This document shows, one piece after another, positions 50,304-58,823 of a stretch of DNA of 64,000 nt. Under the pieces are notes generated by a model. The model did no database searches. It was not told where the DNA came from and saw nothing but the letters and a program-made list of their open reading frames with translations. A program made the position numbers and the translations under genes. Source of the stretch: Acidimicrobiaceae bacterium. Its GTDB lineage: Bacteria > Actinomycetota > Acidimicrobiia > Acidimicrobiales > MedAcidi-G1. Where the stretch lies: the NCBI GenBank assembly GCA_002717365.1, contig PBDJ01000041.1:28216-92215 (forward strand). The letters run 5' to 3'. Positions within the stretch are counted from its first letter, which is position 1. Each line of letters starts with the position of its first letter.

Positions 50304-51781
50304 TGTTCCGGCTCCGTAACCGTTCGAGGTCCCATCGCGTTCCATCTCACGTGGAGGTCGGAACCCGGGTGGGCACCGACGACGGATTCCGGGCAGTGGT
50401 CGACGCCCGGTCCGTCGTGCAGCCGCTGGGTAGCGGCCACCGGGTGGAGTGGTGGGTAGGCGGTGAGGGCCGCTGGTACGACCCGTCCACCGAGGCCGCA
50501 GTGCGCCAGGTTCGGCCGGGGGCGGCACCAGTACTCGAGACACGCCTGCGAGTTTCCGGCGGTGACGTGATGGCCACTACTTGGGCCGCTGTGGGACGGG
50601 GATCCATAGGGCCGGCGGTGGTCGTCGAGCTAGCCAACGAGACGCCGGTTCCGGTGGCCGTGGCTGTGGCAGTCCAGGCTGCTTCTGGTGGCCAGATCCG
50701 GCGGATGTCCGCAGACGGACGGCGCCTGTTAGTCGACGGGACTACGGCAGTGGTGGTGGACCGAGAACCAGGCTGTTACGCCTTGGTGGATGCCGCCGAG
50801 GACCTGTGGGCCATGGTCTCCGGGGGGCGGACGCAGGTGGAGCAGCCCCGTTCAATTCGCTGCCGGATCGGGGCCGCTGCGGGCGCCCTGGTGGTCCCAC
50901 TGCCTCATCGGGCCTCTCTGCGGTTCGCCGTACCGGCCGCCGACTTGGTGGAGAACCCATCGGCTTCCTTTCCCGACGCAGACCGGGTAGCAGCCGGATG
51001 GGCGACCCGTTTGATCGATGCGGCCACTGTCGACATCCCAGACGGGGCGCTGTCTGCCGGAGCCCACCGGGCCCTAGTCGACCTGCAACTAGCCAAACCG
51101 ACGGCCGTTGGTGCCGTCGAACTGGCCCGGTGGGGCCTGGGCAGGCAGGCCGTGGAAACGCTGTCTGCCACATTGGATCCGGTGGCCAAACGGTTGGTGG
51201 CGGCTGCTCACCTCTGGCGTCTCCACCGAGATCCGGCTTGGTTCGAAGGTCCGTCGGGGCTACCCCTGGAAGACTTGGTTCGGGAGCCGGCCGACCGAGT
51301 CGAGGTCGCGGGTGCTCTCGGAGCGCTGGCCGACCTGCTGGACGTCCGAGGGGATACTCGGTCGGCTGCTGATGCCAGGGAGGTGGCAGCAGGGGCGACT
51401 CTGGTCAGCCTGTCACCGACGGATCCGGCTACGACAACGCTGCGTGACCTGTCGAACTGCTTGGTCTTGGAATCGGTCGACGGTCTAGACCTCCTCACCG
51501 AGGTGCCCGACGCCTGGCTGGGGGGAGGAATCGAAGTTCACGGTTTAGCCACTCCCTACGGCCGCCTGAGCTACGCCGTGCGCTGGCACGGCGATCGGCC
51601 AGCCCTGCTGTGGGAACTGGACCGGCGGGACGACCGACCGATGACCCTCCGGGCCCCTGGACTAGACACCGCCTTCTCGACCGATGAGCCGATCGGTGAG
51701 ACCCTCTTGGCCGCCCCGGCCGGCTGGGTTACGCCCCGGTCGACAGCCGTGTCCCCACCCGACGGGGGAGAGTTCTTCTAG
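50303..51781 (+). CDS. Hypothetical protein coupled to gpsA
   Basis: 492 aa, start overlapping the gpsA stop. No firm family. The first half (to about 225) is rich in beta strands (EVGTRVGTDDGFRAVVDA, VVVELANETPVPVAVAVAV); the second half is helical with repeat-like LVDLQLAKPTAVGAVELARWG and AHLWRLHRDPAWFEGPSG segments, which reminds one of glycan-active six-hairpin proteins (weak). No signal peptide or membrane helix. The GC-rich codon use fits its neighbours. Confidence 0.7.
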   Translation: MFRLRNRSRSHRVPSHVEVGTRVGTDDGFRAVVDARSVVQPLGSGHRVEWWVGGEGRWYDPSTEAAVRQVRPGAAPVLETRLRVSGGDVMATTWAAVGRGSIGPAVVVELANETPVPVAVAVAVQAASGGQIRRMSADGRRLLVDGTTAVVVDREPGCYALVDAAEDLWAMVSGGRTQVEQPRSIRCRIGAAAGALVVPLPHRASLRFAVPAADLVENPSASFPDADRVAAGWATRLIDAATVDIPDGALSAGAHRALVDLQLAKPTAVGAVELARWGLGRQAVETLSATLDPVAKRLVAAAHLWRLHRDPAWFEGPSGLPLEDLVREPADRVEVAGALGALADLLDVRGDTRSAADAREVAAGATLVSLSPTDPATTTLRDLSNCLVLESVDGLDLLTEVPDAWLGGGIEVHGLATPYGRLSYAVRWHGDRPALLWELDRRDDRPMTLRAPGLDTAFSTDEPIGETLLAAPAGWVTPRSTAVSPPDGGEFF

Positions 51782-51790
51782 GGTCGGCCC

Positions 51791-52486
51791 ATGGCCGGTC
51801 GGAACCGCATGCGGGCGGCCCTCCGTGGCAAGGCCCCGGGACTGGTCGCCGAACGCCAGATGTGGGAGGCCGGGCACGCCGTGGTAGCTGGCATGGACGA
51901 GGTGGGAAAGGGCGCCTGGGCCGGGCCCCTGACTGTGGCTGCTGTGGTCCCCGCTCGGACCCGGCGAATCACCGGTGTCCGCGACTCCAAAATGCTGACC
52001 GAGCCAGAGCGAGAGGCGCTCTACGAGCGCATCACCGGCTGGGCAGAGGCATGGGCCGTCGGACACGCCTCCAACGATGAGTGCGACGACCTCGGCATGT
52101 CGGAGGCCCAGCGACTGGCCGCCCGGCGAGCCCTTGATGGCTTGGGCCAGGAGGTAGACCAAGTACTCCTGGATGGCCGCTGGGACTTTGTGGGCGGTGG
52201 CCGGGCACGCACCATCGTGCGGGGGGATGCCATCAGCCTGTCAATCGCCGCTGCCTCAGTGGTGGCCAAGGTAACCCGAGATCGGATCCTGCGGGAAGCC
52301 GATCGGCGGTTCCCAGGGTTTGGGTTCGCTGCCTCCAAGGGCTACCCCAGTCCAGTACACAGGGCGGCCCTGCGAGAACGAGGGGCCACCACCTACCATC
52401 GGAGGTCCTGGTCGTTCATGGCGGACCTCCCCACAGTCGGGGAGCCTCCCCGGGACCGGGCCGACGCCCCGGCCCGCCTCTTCTGA
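51791..52486 (+). CDS. rnhB: Ribonuclease HII
   Basis: 231 aa, cleaves RNA in RNA-DNA hybrids. Catalytic D36-E37 in VAGMDEVGKGAWAGPL, then VRDSKMLTEPER with the third acidic residue, VLLDGRWDF, and ASVVAKVTRDRILREAD. The usual GRG motif region reads DEVGKG here. Starts 9 nt after the hypothetical gene. Confidence 0.94.
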   Translation: MAGRNRMRAALRGKAPGLVAERQMWEAGHAVVAGMDEVGKGAWAGPLTVAAVVPARTRRITGVRDSKMLTEPEREALYERITGWAEAWAVGHASNDECDDLGMSEAQRLAARRALDGLGQEVDQVLLDGRWDFVGGGRARTIVRGDAISLSIAAASVVAKVTRDRILREADRRFPGFGFAASKGYPSPVHRAALRERGATTYHRRSWSFMADLPTVGEPPRDRADAPARLF

Positions 52487-52517
52487 CCCGCCCGCGTCGA
52501 TTTGGGCACAGCGTCGC

Positions 52518-52523
52518 TACCGT
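52518..52523 (+). promoter_or_regulatory. Putative leaderless -10 element of the small membrane-protein gene
   Basis: TACCGT ends 7 nt before GTG 52531 and overlaps an alternative GTG at 52522, favouring the downstream start. Confidence 0.4.
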
Positions 52524-52530
52524 GCGGCCC

Positions 52531-52935
52531 GTGCAGCGCACTATTCGACTCCTGTGGCTCCTCGTGGGCTGGACGGCTGTGGTGTGGGTTGGCCGCCTCC
52601 GCAACATGCTGGGAGACGACGGTTTAACCGCGGGGGCCCGGGCGTGGGGGATCCTGGTCGCTGGAGTTTTTCTGGTGTCAGCCGCCCTGGTCGCCACCCT
52701 GCCCCTCGGTCTCTGGCACCGGCGCCCCCTAGGTTCGACCCGTCTGGTGTCGGTCTTCTGTCTGTGGACGATCGTCTTTTGGGCTGTACGGGGTGGTGGC
52801 CTCCTGTTCGCCGAGCACGAGGCGGGCTTCAAGGCTGTTCACACGATGCTGGCTCTTGTCTCCATCGGGCTGGCCGTACTCCTCCAACGGGCCGACCGGG
52901 TTGCGGGCCACGGAGTCTCCGTCGACGACCGCTAG
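52531..52935 (+). CDS. Small integral membrane protein, hypothetical
   Basis: 134 aa with four hydrophobic segments (LLWLLVGWTAVVWVGRL; WGILVAGVFLVSAALVATLPL; LVSVFCLWTIVFWAVRG; VHTMLALVSIGLAVLLQ). No family recognised. The GTG at 52531 is favoured by the promoter hexamer just before it. Confidence 0.65.
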   Translation: MQRTIRLLWLLVGWTAVVWVGRLRNMLGDDGLTAGARAWGILVAGVFLVSAALVATLPLGLWHRRPLGSTRLVSVFCLWTIVFWAVRGGGLLFAEHEAGFKAVHTMLALVSIGLAVLLQRADRVAGHGVSVDDR

Positions 52936-52947
52936 TCTCACCGGCCT

Positions 52948-53283
52948 ATGGGCCAGCCGATCACCGTCGTCGAGAAGCCGTCGTCCCGAACAGGGATCGT
53001 CCGGTACGAGACCAACCGTGCTCTGACCGGTATGGGCCACGAGCGCTACCAGGCCGGTGACGAGATCTTGGGTGCCGCCCCGGCCGACGAGTTGGCCCGC
53101 CGCCTCTTCGACCGAGGCGGAATCACCGGAGTCCACGTGAACGGCAACGTGGTCACCGTCGAACTGGCCGACGCCGAAGCCGAAGCCGAAGGCATTGATC
53201 AGGTCATCGCCAGCCTCTACCTGTACTGGGTAGAGGGCGTCGAAGTCCCGAGCGACGACGAGCTGATGGGCACCGTCGGCTGA
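52948..53283 (+). CDS. Nfu/NifU N-terminal-domain-like protein
   Basis: 111 aa. Pattern RYETNRALTGMGHERY ... PADELARRLFDRGGITGVHVNGNVVTVEL matches the N-terminal domain of Nfu iron-sulfur scaffold proteins, but the C-terminal CxxC cluster-binding domain is absent and there is no cysteine. It may bind a partner in cluster assembly. A TAGTCT hexamer lies 9 nt before the ATG. 6 nt from the methyltransferase gene. Confidence 0.72.
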   Translation: MGQPITVVEKPSSRTGIVRYETNRALTGMGHERYQAGDEILGAAPADELARRLFDRGGITGVHVNGNVVTVELADAEAEAEGIDQVIASLYLYWVEGVEVPSDDELMGTVG

Positions 53284-53289
53284 CGCCTC

Positions 53290-53934
53290 ATGGCAGGCCG
53301 TCCGTTGGCGCTGGATGACTGTCGGCTGACCGTGCACGACGAGGTGGGCGTTGGACCACACCCGGAGCCATGGCCGGACGACGCCCGGTTGGATCCGGAG
53401 TTGCTGGCGGGTGGCGACAGGCGCAACGTCGTAGACGGCTACCGGTACTGGTCGCTAGAGGCCATCGTGGCCGACCTAGACGGTCGCCGCCACCCCTTCC
53501 ACGTAGCGGTGGAGAACTGGGAACACGACCTCAACATCGGCACAGTGGTCCGTAACGCCAATGCTTTCTTGGCCGCCGAGGTTCACATTGTGGGTCGCCG
53601 CCACTGGAACCGCCGGGGGGCGATGGTCACCGACCGCTACCAGCACGTGATCCACCATCCGACGGTGGATGATCTGGTGGCGTGGGCCGACGGGCGTGAC
53701 CTACCCCTGGTGGGGATCGACAATCTTCCCGGATCCGTTCCTCTGGAGACGACTGACCTGCCTGAAAGATGCGTACTGGTCTTCGGACAGGAGGGAACAG
53801 GCCTGTCCCGTGCGGTACGTGACGCAGCGCTGATGGTGTGCTCAATTGCCCAGTACGGGTCAACTAGGTCTATTAACGCAGGGGTCGCCTCGGGGATCGC
53901 CATGCACGCGTGGATACGTTGCCACGTGTGGTGA
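53290..53934 (+). CDS. SpoU-family tRNA/rRNA 2'-O-methyltransferase
   Basis: 214 aa SPOUT methyltransferase. Motif 1 HDLNIGTVVRNANAFLAAEVH, motif 2 VLVFGQEGTGLS, motif 3 YGSTRSINAGVASGIAMHAW form the knotted SAM site. A 50-residue N-terminal extension precedes the domain. The exact RNA target (tRNA G18 or another) is not determined. Confidence 0.9.
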   Translation: MAGRPLALDDCRLTVHDEVGVGPHPEPWPDDARLDPELLAGGDRRNVVDGYRYWSLEAIVADLDGRRHPFHVAVENWEHDLNIGTVVRNANAFLAAEVHIVGRRHWNRRGAMVTDRYQHVIHHPTVDDLVAWADGRDLPLVGIDNLPGSVPLETTDLPERCVLVFGQEGTGLSRAVRDAALMVCSIAQYGSTRSINAGVASGIAMHAWIRCHVW

Positions 53935-54004
53935 GCGCCCCTTCTTCAGCCGATAGTTCGACGTCTGGAGGGGACTTCGATGGTTTGTAAAGGGAATGGA
54001 GAGT

Positions 54005-54808
54005 ATGGATTCAAGAGCGATACGGCTGATCGCCGTGACGGCCACACTTGTCACGTTGACGGCGTGCACTATCGGTTGTGGCGACGGGACTGAGGCGGTT
54101 CAAGGCACCCACGAATCAGCGGGACACAACGGGGCTGGTCATAAAGAAGTTGGCCATGAAGGGTCCAGTTCGGGTAGCCACAACCACAATCACGGTGGTT
54201 CCGTGGACCTCTCCGGGTTGGCCCAGCCGCCAAGCGTGTCTTTGACCGCGACATCGGAGGGCCCTGGTGTCGTGGATTTGGAGATTGCGGTTGATGGACT
54301 GGAACTAGTACCAGTGAATCCTCCTCAACAACATCACGTAGGGCAGGGGCATGTTCACATCACAGTGGATGGCGCCTCGGTAGCCATGATTTCGGATCCC
54401 CGCTACCGGCTGACCGGTCTTTCCAGCGGATCACACGTGATCGCAGCCGTACTGTCCTCCAACGACCATCGCGACTATGTGGTCAACGGGAAGCCCGTTG
54501 CGGCAGAGGTGACGCTAACCGTGGAGGTTGGAGCCGGCATGGTCGTTGATCATCGGTTTGACGTGGACCTAGTAGGCGGCGAGGTGGTGGGTGGTCCACC
54601 TCGGCTGAAAGTGGCGGTCGGCGACCTAGTCGAGGTAGCGATCCACAGCGACACGATCGAAGAGGTCCACCTGCACATCTACGACATGTCTGTTGCGGTC
54701 CACCCGGGCAGCCGGGCCATTCTCCGTTTGGCGGCAACGATTCCCGGCGTGTTCGAAGCCGAACTACACGGTAGCGGCCTTCGGGTTTTTGAGTTGCAGG
54801 TGTCGTGA
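54005..54808 (+). CDS. Histidine-rich lipoprotein with a cupredoxin-like C-terminal domain
   Basis: 267 aa. Lipoprotein signal ends LIAVTATLVTLTAC (lipobox Cys). Residues ~35-70 are rich in His, Gly and Ser (GHNGAGHKEVGHEG, SHNHNHGG), a metal-binding look. The C-terminal ~80 residues (VAVGDLVEVAIHSDTIEEVH, HIYDMSV, PGVFEAELHGSG) resemble a cupredoxin with His ligands but I see no Cys/Met set. GGAGAG before ATG 54005 favours it over ATG 53996. Overlaps the next gene by 4 nt. Less GC-rich than its neighbours. Copper handling is a guess. Confidence 0.75.
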   Translation: MDSRAIRLIAVTATLVTLTACTIGCGDGTEAVQGTHESAGHNGAGHKEVGHEGSSSGSHNHNHGGSVDLSGLAQPPSVSLTATSEGPGVVDLEIAVDGLELVPVNPPQQHHVGQGHVHITVDGASVAMISDPRYRLTGLSSGSHVIAAVLSSNDHRDYVVNGKPVAAEVTLTVEVGAGMVVDHRFDVDLVGGEVVGGPPRLKVAVGDLVEVAIHSDTIEEVHLHIYDMSVAVHPGSRAILRLAATIPGVFEAELHGSGLRVFELQVS

Positions 54809-56130
54809 CCGACGCACCCTCCTCAGCTGTAATGACAGTGCTTGCTCACGGAGTAGGTGGTCGGACCGACCTCCCACTCACTGCTTGGCAAGCTGGGTGG
54901 TCGGCTGGTGTCGCCCTTACCTTCTCTTTTGTTGCTCTTGGGCTGCTCTGGCACCAGCCCCAGCTCCGCTCACTGGCCGCCGGTCGACCACTAGGGGCTG
55001 CGACGGCTGGGGTTCAGCGGCGGGTAGTGCCGGTGCTCCGGTGGATCACGATGGCGCTCTTTGTCGTGGTGATTACGGCCGGTCTAGTCGGCCGGAACGA
55101 CACAGGGGCAAATGCTATTCCGGTTGTCGTATACGTCGCGTTCTGGGTGGGTATCCCACTCTTGGCTGTACTCATAGGCCCGTTCTGGTCGTCACTTAGC
55201 CCATGGGAGACGCTGGCCGGGCTATCGGATCGAGAAGACCCTGAATGCCGCCCTGTTCCACCCAGTTTCTTCGCTAATGGATGGGCGGCGCTTGTCCCGG
55301 TATCAGCTTTTCTGTGGCTTGAACTGGTCTATCACGACGGAGCCCAGCCCCGGGTTTTGGGCTGGGCGGCCCTCGGTTACACATTGACCATCATTGGAAT
55401 CTCCTACCGGTGGGGTAGGGATGTGGCTCGGAGCGCTGAAGGTTTTGGCACACTGTTTTCCCTGATAGCCCGCCTTTCGCCCATCGGTCGGGGGCCCAAC
55501 GGTCGGTTAGTTGTTCGACCGCCTCTAGTTGGTGTGGTAGTCGACGACCTGCGCCCATCCGAGCTGGCTCTCGTCCTAGTGGTCCTTGGCGGAACGGCTT
55601 TTGACGGTATGTCTCGTACGCGCTTCTGGAGCGACGTATCGGCAGGACGCTCTGGGTGGGAATCCACGGCCGTAGGGACGATCGGCCTTTTTTGGATAGT
55701 CGTCCTCGTCGGGGTCCTGTTTCACCTGGCATCTCGCTTCGGCGACCGGCTGACAGGAAGAACTGGTTTTTCCGGCCAGTTCGGACATTCGCTCTTGCCG
55801 ATCCTCTTGGGCTATCACGTGGCCCACTACTTCTCGATGCTCGTTCTCGAAGGACAGATGATTCGGGTGCTGGCATCAGACCCTTATGGGCGAGGTTGGG
55901 ATCTTTTTGGAACTGCCTCTGACGCCGTGAACTGGACACTTGTGTCCCCAACAACTATCGGCTGGATCCAGTTGGGGGCGATCGTCTCCGGCCATCTGGC
56001 CGGCGTGCTGGTGGCCCACGATAGGTCCGTTGAATTGTTGCAACCGGCTACAGCGCTTCGAAGCCAGTACCCGATGCTTGCTGTAATGATTCTCTACACG
56101 GTCTTCGGCCTAGTCCTCATGACGGGCTGA
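54805..56130 (+). CDS. Polytopic membrane protein resembling proteins annotated 'fenitrothion hydrolase'
   Basis: 441 aa with about ten hydrophobic segments. The N-terminus LAHGVGGRTDLPLTAWQAGWS followed by FSFVALGLLW is the mark of an actinobacterial family often labelled fenitrothion hydrolase; that label is unproven for most members. Conserved-looking loop FWSSLSPWETLAGL and histidines in LLGYHVAHYFSML may hold a metal or heme. GTG start overlaps the lipoprotein stop (GTGA), so they are one unit. Base composition is less GC-rich than the flanks. Confidence 0.7.
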   Translation: MTDAPSSAVMTVLAHGVGGRTDLPLTAWQAGWSAGVALTFSFVALGLLWHQPQLRSLAAGRPLGAATAGVQRRVVPVLRWITMALFVVVITAGLVGRNDTGANAIPVVVYVAFWVGIPLLAVLIGPFWSSLSPWETLAGLSDREDPECRPVPPSFFANGWAALVPVSAFLWLELVYHDGAQPRVLGWAALGYTLTIIGISYRWGRDVARSAEGFGTLFSLIARLSPIGRGPNGRLVVRPPLVGVVVDDLRPSELALVLVVLGGTAFDGMSRTRFWSDVSAGRSGWESTAVGTIGLFWIVVLVGVLFHLASRFGDRLTGRTGFSGQFGHSLLPILLGYHVAHYFSMLVLEGQMIRVLASDPYGRGWDLFGTASDAVNWTLVSPTTIGWIQLGAIVSGHLAGVLVAHDRSVELLQPATALRSQYPMLAVMILYTVFGLVLMTG

Positions 56131-56371
56131 ACTCGACTCAGAACTCGCTCTTGCCAGTATCGGGCATTGGTTCGGTGTTGGCGTGTGGCCCAGTCCTTTC
56201 CGCCTTCAGGTGGCGGCAGACGACAGTCGACCCGGATGCTGGATTTTGGAGGAGGGGTGGAGGGTTATTGTCGGACCTACGACTGAGCGGTGACCGGACG
56301 GGATCGACGGGGTAGGTTCCCGCCCACCCCGATGGCCCGTATGGACCGTCGACCGGAAAGCGGAGGCACCG

Positions 56372-56875
56372 GTGTCCGAACGCGAGGAGATGGACTGGGA
56401 CCGCTACGGGACCGCGGTGCGCGAGCTGGCCCAGATGGTGGCCGATGACGGCTACCGGCCCGACATGATCCTGTCCATCGCCCGGGGTGGCCTCTTCGTG
56501 GCCGGCTCTCTGGGTTATGCCCTGGCAGTCAAGAACCTCTACGTGATGAACGTGGAGTACTACACCGGGGTCGATGAGCGACTGGACATTCCAGTGATCC
56601 TCCCGCCGTACGTCGATTGGGTGGATCTGGGTGACCGGCGCATCCTGATCGTCGACGACGTGGCCGACACCGGCCACACCCTGGCTCTGGTCCGTGAGAC
56701 AGCGCTGGCCCAGGTGGCCGAAGTCCGGGAGGCGGTGCTCTACCAGAAGCCGCAGTCAATGGTCGACTGCCAGTATGTGTGGCGTCACACCGACAGGTGG
56801 ATCAACTTTCCGTGGTCCACCGAACCTCCAGTGGTTGACCTCGAGGGAGCCGGAACGAGCGTCCTGGACGCTTGA
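56372..56875 (+). CDS. Phosphoribosyltransferase-family protein
   Basis: 167 aa type I PRT fold. The PRPP motif is ILIVDDVADTGHTLALV; ILSIARGGLFVAGSL supplies the upstream loop. Closest in look to xanthine/hypoxanthine-guanine PRT-like proteins (Gpt type), so purine salvage is likely. GTG start. The 241 bp before it, after the membrane gene, hold a CCGCC/GGCGG hairpin near 56200 and no gene I can support. Converges with the amidase. Confidence 0.85.
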   Translation: MSEREEMDWDRYGTAVRELAQMVADDGYRPDMILSIARGGLFVAGSLGYALAVKNLYVMNVEYYTGVDERLDIPVILPPYVDWVDLGDRRILIVDDVADTGHTLALVRETALAQVAEVREAVLYQKPQSMVDCQYVWRHTDRWINFPWSTEPPVVDLEGAGTSVLDA

Positions 56876-56905
56876 CTCCACCGTCGGCGTCCCCGGCGGG
56901 TCGCC

Positions 56906-58360
56906 TCAGGCGTGAATAGGGGCCCGGTCGGTCGACCACTCCACTGTCCGTTCCAACTGGCCACCTACCGACATCAGTTGGTCCTCCCGGCCGTAGGCCG
57001 CAACTAACTGGACTCCGACAGGCAAGCCGTCCGAGGAGCCGAGGGGCAGAGAGATGGCCGGCTGTCCGGACGTGTTGAACGGCGAGGTGAATAGCGAGTA
57101 GGGGATAGACGCCCGGGATCCCCGAGCCGGATCGTCATCGCTGGGGGTGAGTTCACCGAGCTGTGGTGGGGGCAGAGCGGTGGTCGGGGTGAGTAGAAGG
57201 TCGAAGTCCTCCCACCAGGCAGCCATACTCCGGCGCCAGCGGCCGATGATCCTCTGGGCTCGGAGGTAGTCGGGGGCGGTCCAGTCTCGGCCGTGCTCGG
57301 CCAGGACCCAGGTTCCCGGCTCCACGTCGGCGGCGGTGACCTCCCGGCCCAGTTGCTCGCCCAGGGTCATCAGGCTTACCACGGCACCGGTCGACCAGTG
57401 AACGGTGAAGGCCCACGCCAGGTCGTTCATCTGGCCGAGCTGGGTGAACGCCTCGGGTTGTGATTCCACCACCTGGTGGCCCAGGTCGGACAGCAGGTCG
57501 GCGGTCCGCCGGGTTGCTTCTTCACAATCGGCGTGGGTGGGCACCCGGTGGTTGTCGGCCATAAGTCCGATGCGGAGGTGTCCCGGGTCAGCGTCGACTC
57601 GCGCCGCGTAGGGTCGTCCGTGGTCTGGCGCCACCACGCCATCGCCTGGGAACGGGATGGCGCAGGCATCCAGAATGGTCGCTGTGTCGCGCATGGTGTG
57701 GCAGACCACGTGCTGACAGGCGAAGCTCCACTCCTCACCGGGCCCCTGGGATACCCGTCCCCGTGAAGGCTTGAGCCCGACTAGGCCGCACATGGCGGCC
57801 GGGATACGGATCGAACCGCCGCCGTCACTGGCGTGGGCCGCTGGCACCATGCCGGTCGCCACGGCGGCTGCCGCCCCTCCGGACGATCCACCAGTGCTGT
57901 ACCCGGTGTTCCACGGGTTCCGGCACGGACCGGTGGACGTCGGCTCGGTGGTGGCCACCAGGCCCAGTTCCGGGGTGTTGGTCCGGCCGACGATCACGAA
58001 CCCGGCCTCCTTGTACCGAGTGACCAGGTTGGCATCTTCGTCAGCGGTGAAATTGGCGTCCTTGAGGGCCTGGACGCCGCCATGGTGGGGTTGTCCGGCT
58101 TCGGTGGCCCACAGGTCCTTGATGAGCATGGGCACGCCCTGGAACGGTCCGTCGGGAAGGTCAGGGGAGGCGGCCAGAACTAGCGCCTGGTCGAACTGGC
58201 GGTGAATGACAGCGTTGACCTCGCCGTCTAGGTGCTCGATTCGGTCGATGGTGGCCTGCACGGCCTCGACCGGCGAGAGTTGCCCGTCGCGGATCAGGGC
58301 AGCCAGGCCGACAGCATCGACCTGAGCCAGTTCGTCTTCAGGGAGGAAGCCACCAGTCAT
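56906..58360 (-). CDS. Amidase (amidase-signature family)
   Basis: 484 aa Ser-cisSer-Lys hydrolase. Catalytic Lys in GVPMLIKDLWATE, cis-Ser in GYSTGGSSGGAAAAVA and nucleophile Ser in SDGGGSIRIPAAMCGLVGLKPSRGR. C-terminal half ends with NTSGQPAISLPLG. Lies 45 nt after the HTH regulator gene on the same strand, so probably co-transcribed with it and linked to the divergent catabolic operon. Substrate could be an amide or ureide. Confidence 0.93.
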   Translation of the reverse strand: MTGGFLPEDELAQVDAVGLAALIRDGQLSPVEAVQATIDRIEHLDGEVNAVIHRQFDQALVLAASPDLPDGPFQGVPMLIKDLWATEAGQPHHGGVQALKDANFTADEDANLVTRYKEAGFVIVGRTNTPELGLVATTEPTSTGPCRNPWNTGYSTGGSSGGAAAAVATGMVPAAHASDGGGSIRIPAAMCGLVGLKPSRGRVSQGPGEEWSFACQHVVCHTMRDTATILDACAIPFPGDGVVAPDHGRPYAARVDADPGHLRIGLMADNHRVPTHADCEEATRRTADLLSDLGHQVVESQPEAFTQLGQMNDLAWAFTVHWSTGAVVSLMTLGEQLGREVTAADVEPGTWVLAEHGRDWTAPDYLRAQRIIGRWRRSMAAWWEDFDLLLTPTTALPPPQLGELTPSDDDPARGSRASIPYSLFTSPFNTSGQPAISLPLGSSDGLPVGVQLVAAYGREDQLMSVGGQLERTVEWSTDRAPIHA

Positions 58361-58405
58361 GGCGTCGGACCGTATCGGCGGGTCGATCGGCGGGCCGTGT
58401 TGGGC

Positions 58406-58771
58406 TCAGTCGCCGCCAGCCCGTTCCAGGTAGTTGTAGACGGTGAAGCGGCTGACCCCAAGAGCCTCGGCCACGTCCTCTACTGACTTGCGGAGCGTGA
58501 AGGCCCCCCACTCGTTCAGGAGGGCGACCGCCTCCTGCTTCTGGGCCCGGTCCATTTCCGAGCGCAGTATGCCTATCTCGCGCTCGACGGCTAGCAGCAG
58601 GGTGTCTAGGGCGTCATGGAGATCAGGTCGTCGGAGGCCGCCGACCAACTCACCCTCCCAAAACAGGGGGAGATCGGCCTCCGTGACCCGTTCGGCGCCG
58701 TGAACGGAGGCTCCCAGTGCATCGGCGATCGGCTGAATAGCCTCAATCAGGGGGTGGACGGGGCTGGCCAC
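58406..58771 (-). CDS. YheO/DauR-like helix-turn-helix regulator
   Basis: 121 aa, short for the family: a reduced N-terminal PAS-like YheO region (PLIEAIQPIADALGASVHGAE) and a C-terminal HTH_22-type segment SVEDVAEALGVSRFTVYNYLE. Such regulators control amino-acid or nucleobase catabolism. A perfect palindrome at 58786-58801 sits in its own promoter region and before the divergent xdh operon, so it is the likely regulator of both. Confidence 0.83.
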   Translation of the reverse strand: MASPVHPLIEAIQPIADALGASVHGAERVTEADLPLFWEGELVGGLRRPDLHDALDTLLLAVEREIGILRSEMDRAQKQEAVALLNEWGAFTLRKSVEDVAEALGVSRFTVYNYLERAGGD

Positions 58772-58785
58772 AGGGGAACCCTAGC

Positions 58786-58801
58786 CAACTTCCAGAAGTT
58801 G
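58786..58801. promoter_or_regulatory. Palindromic operator between HTH gene and molybdenum hydroxylase operon
   Basis: Perfect 7-bp arms CAACTTC and GAAGTTG with CA between, followed by two GTTGAC direct repeats 11 nt apart. On the minus strand it lies between TTGTCA and TAGGGT, spaced like -35 and -10 of the regulator gene, so binding would block its transcription. Candidate site for the HTH protein. Confidence 0.65.
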
Positions 58802-58823
58802 ACAAAATGTTGACGCGAAGCTG

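Noticed and set aside
54005..56130. Genomic island or conjugative element
   Set aside because: Only two genes differ in composition, and no integrase, att-like repeat or tRNA is nearby.
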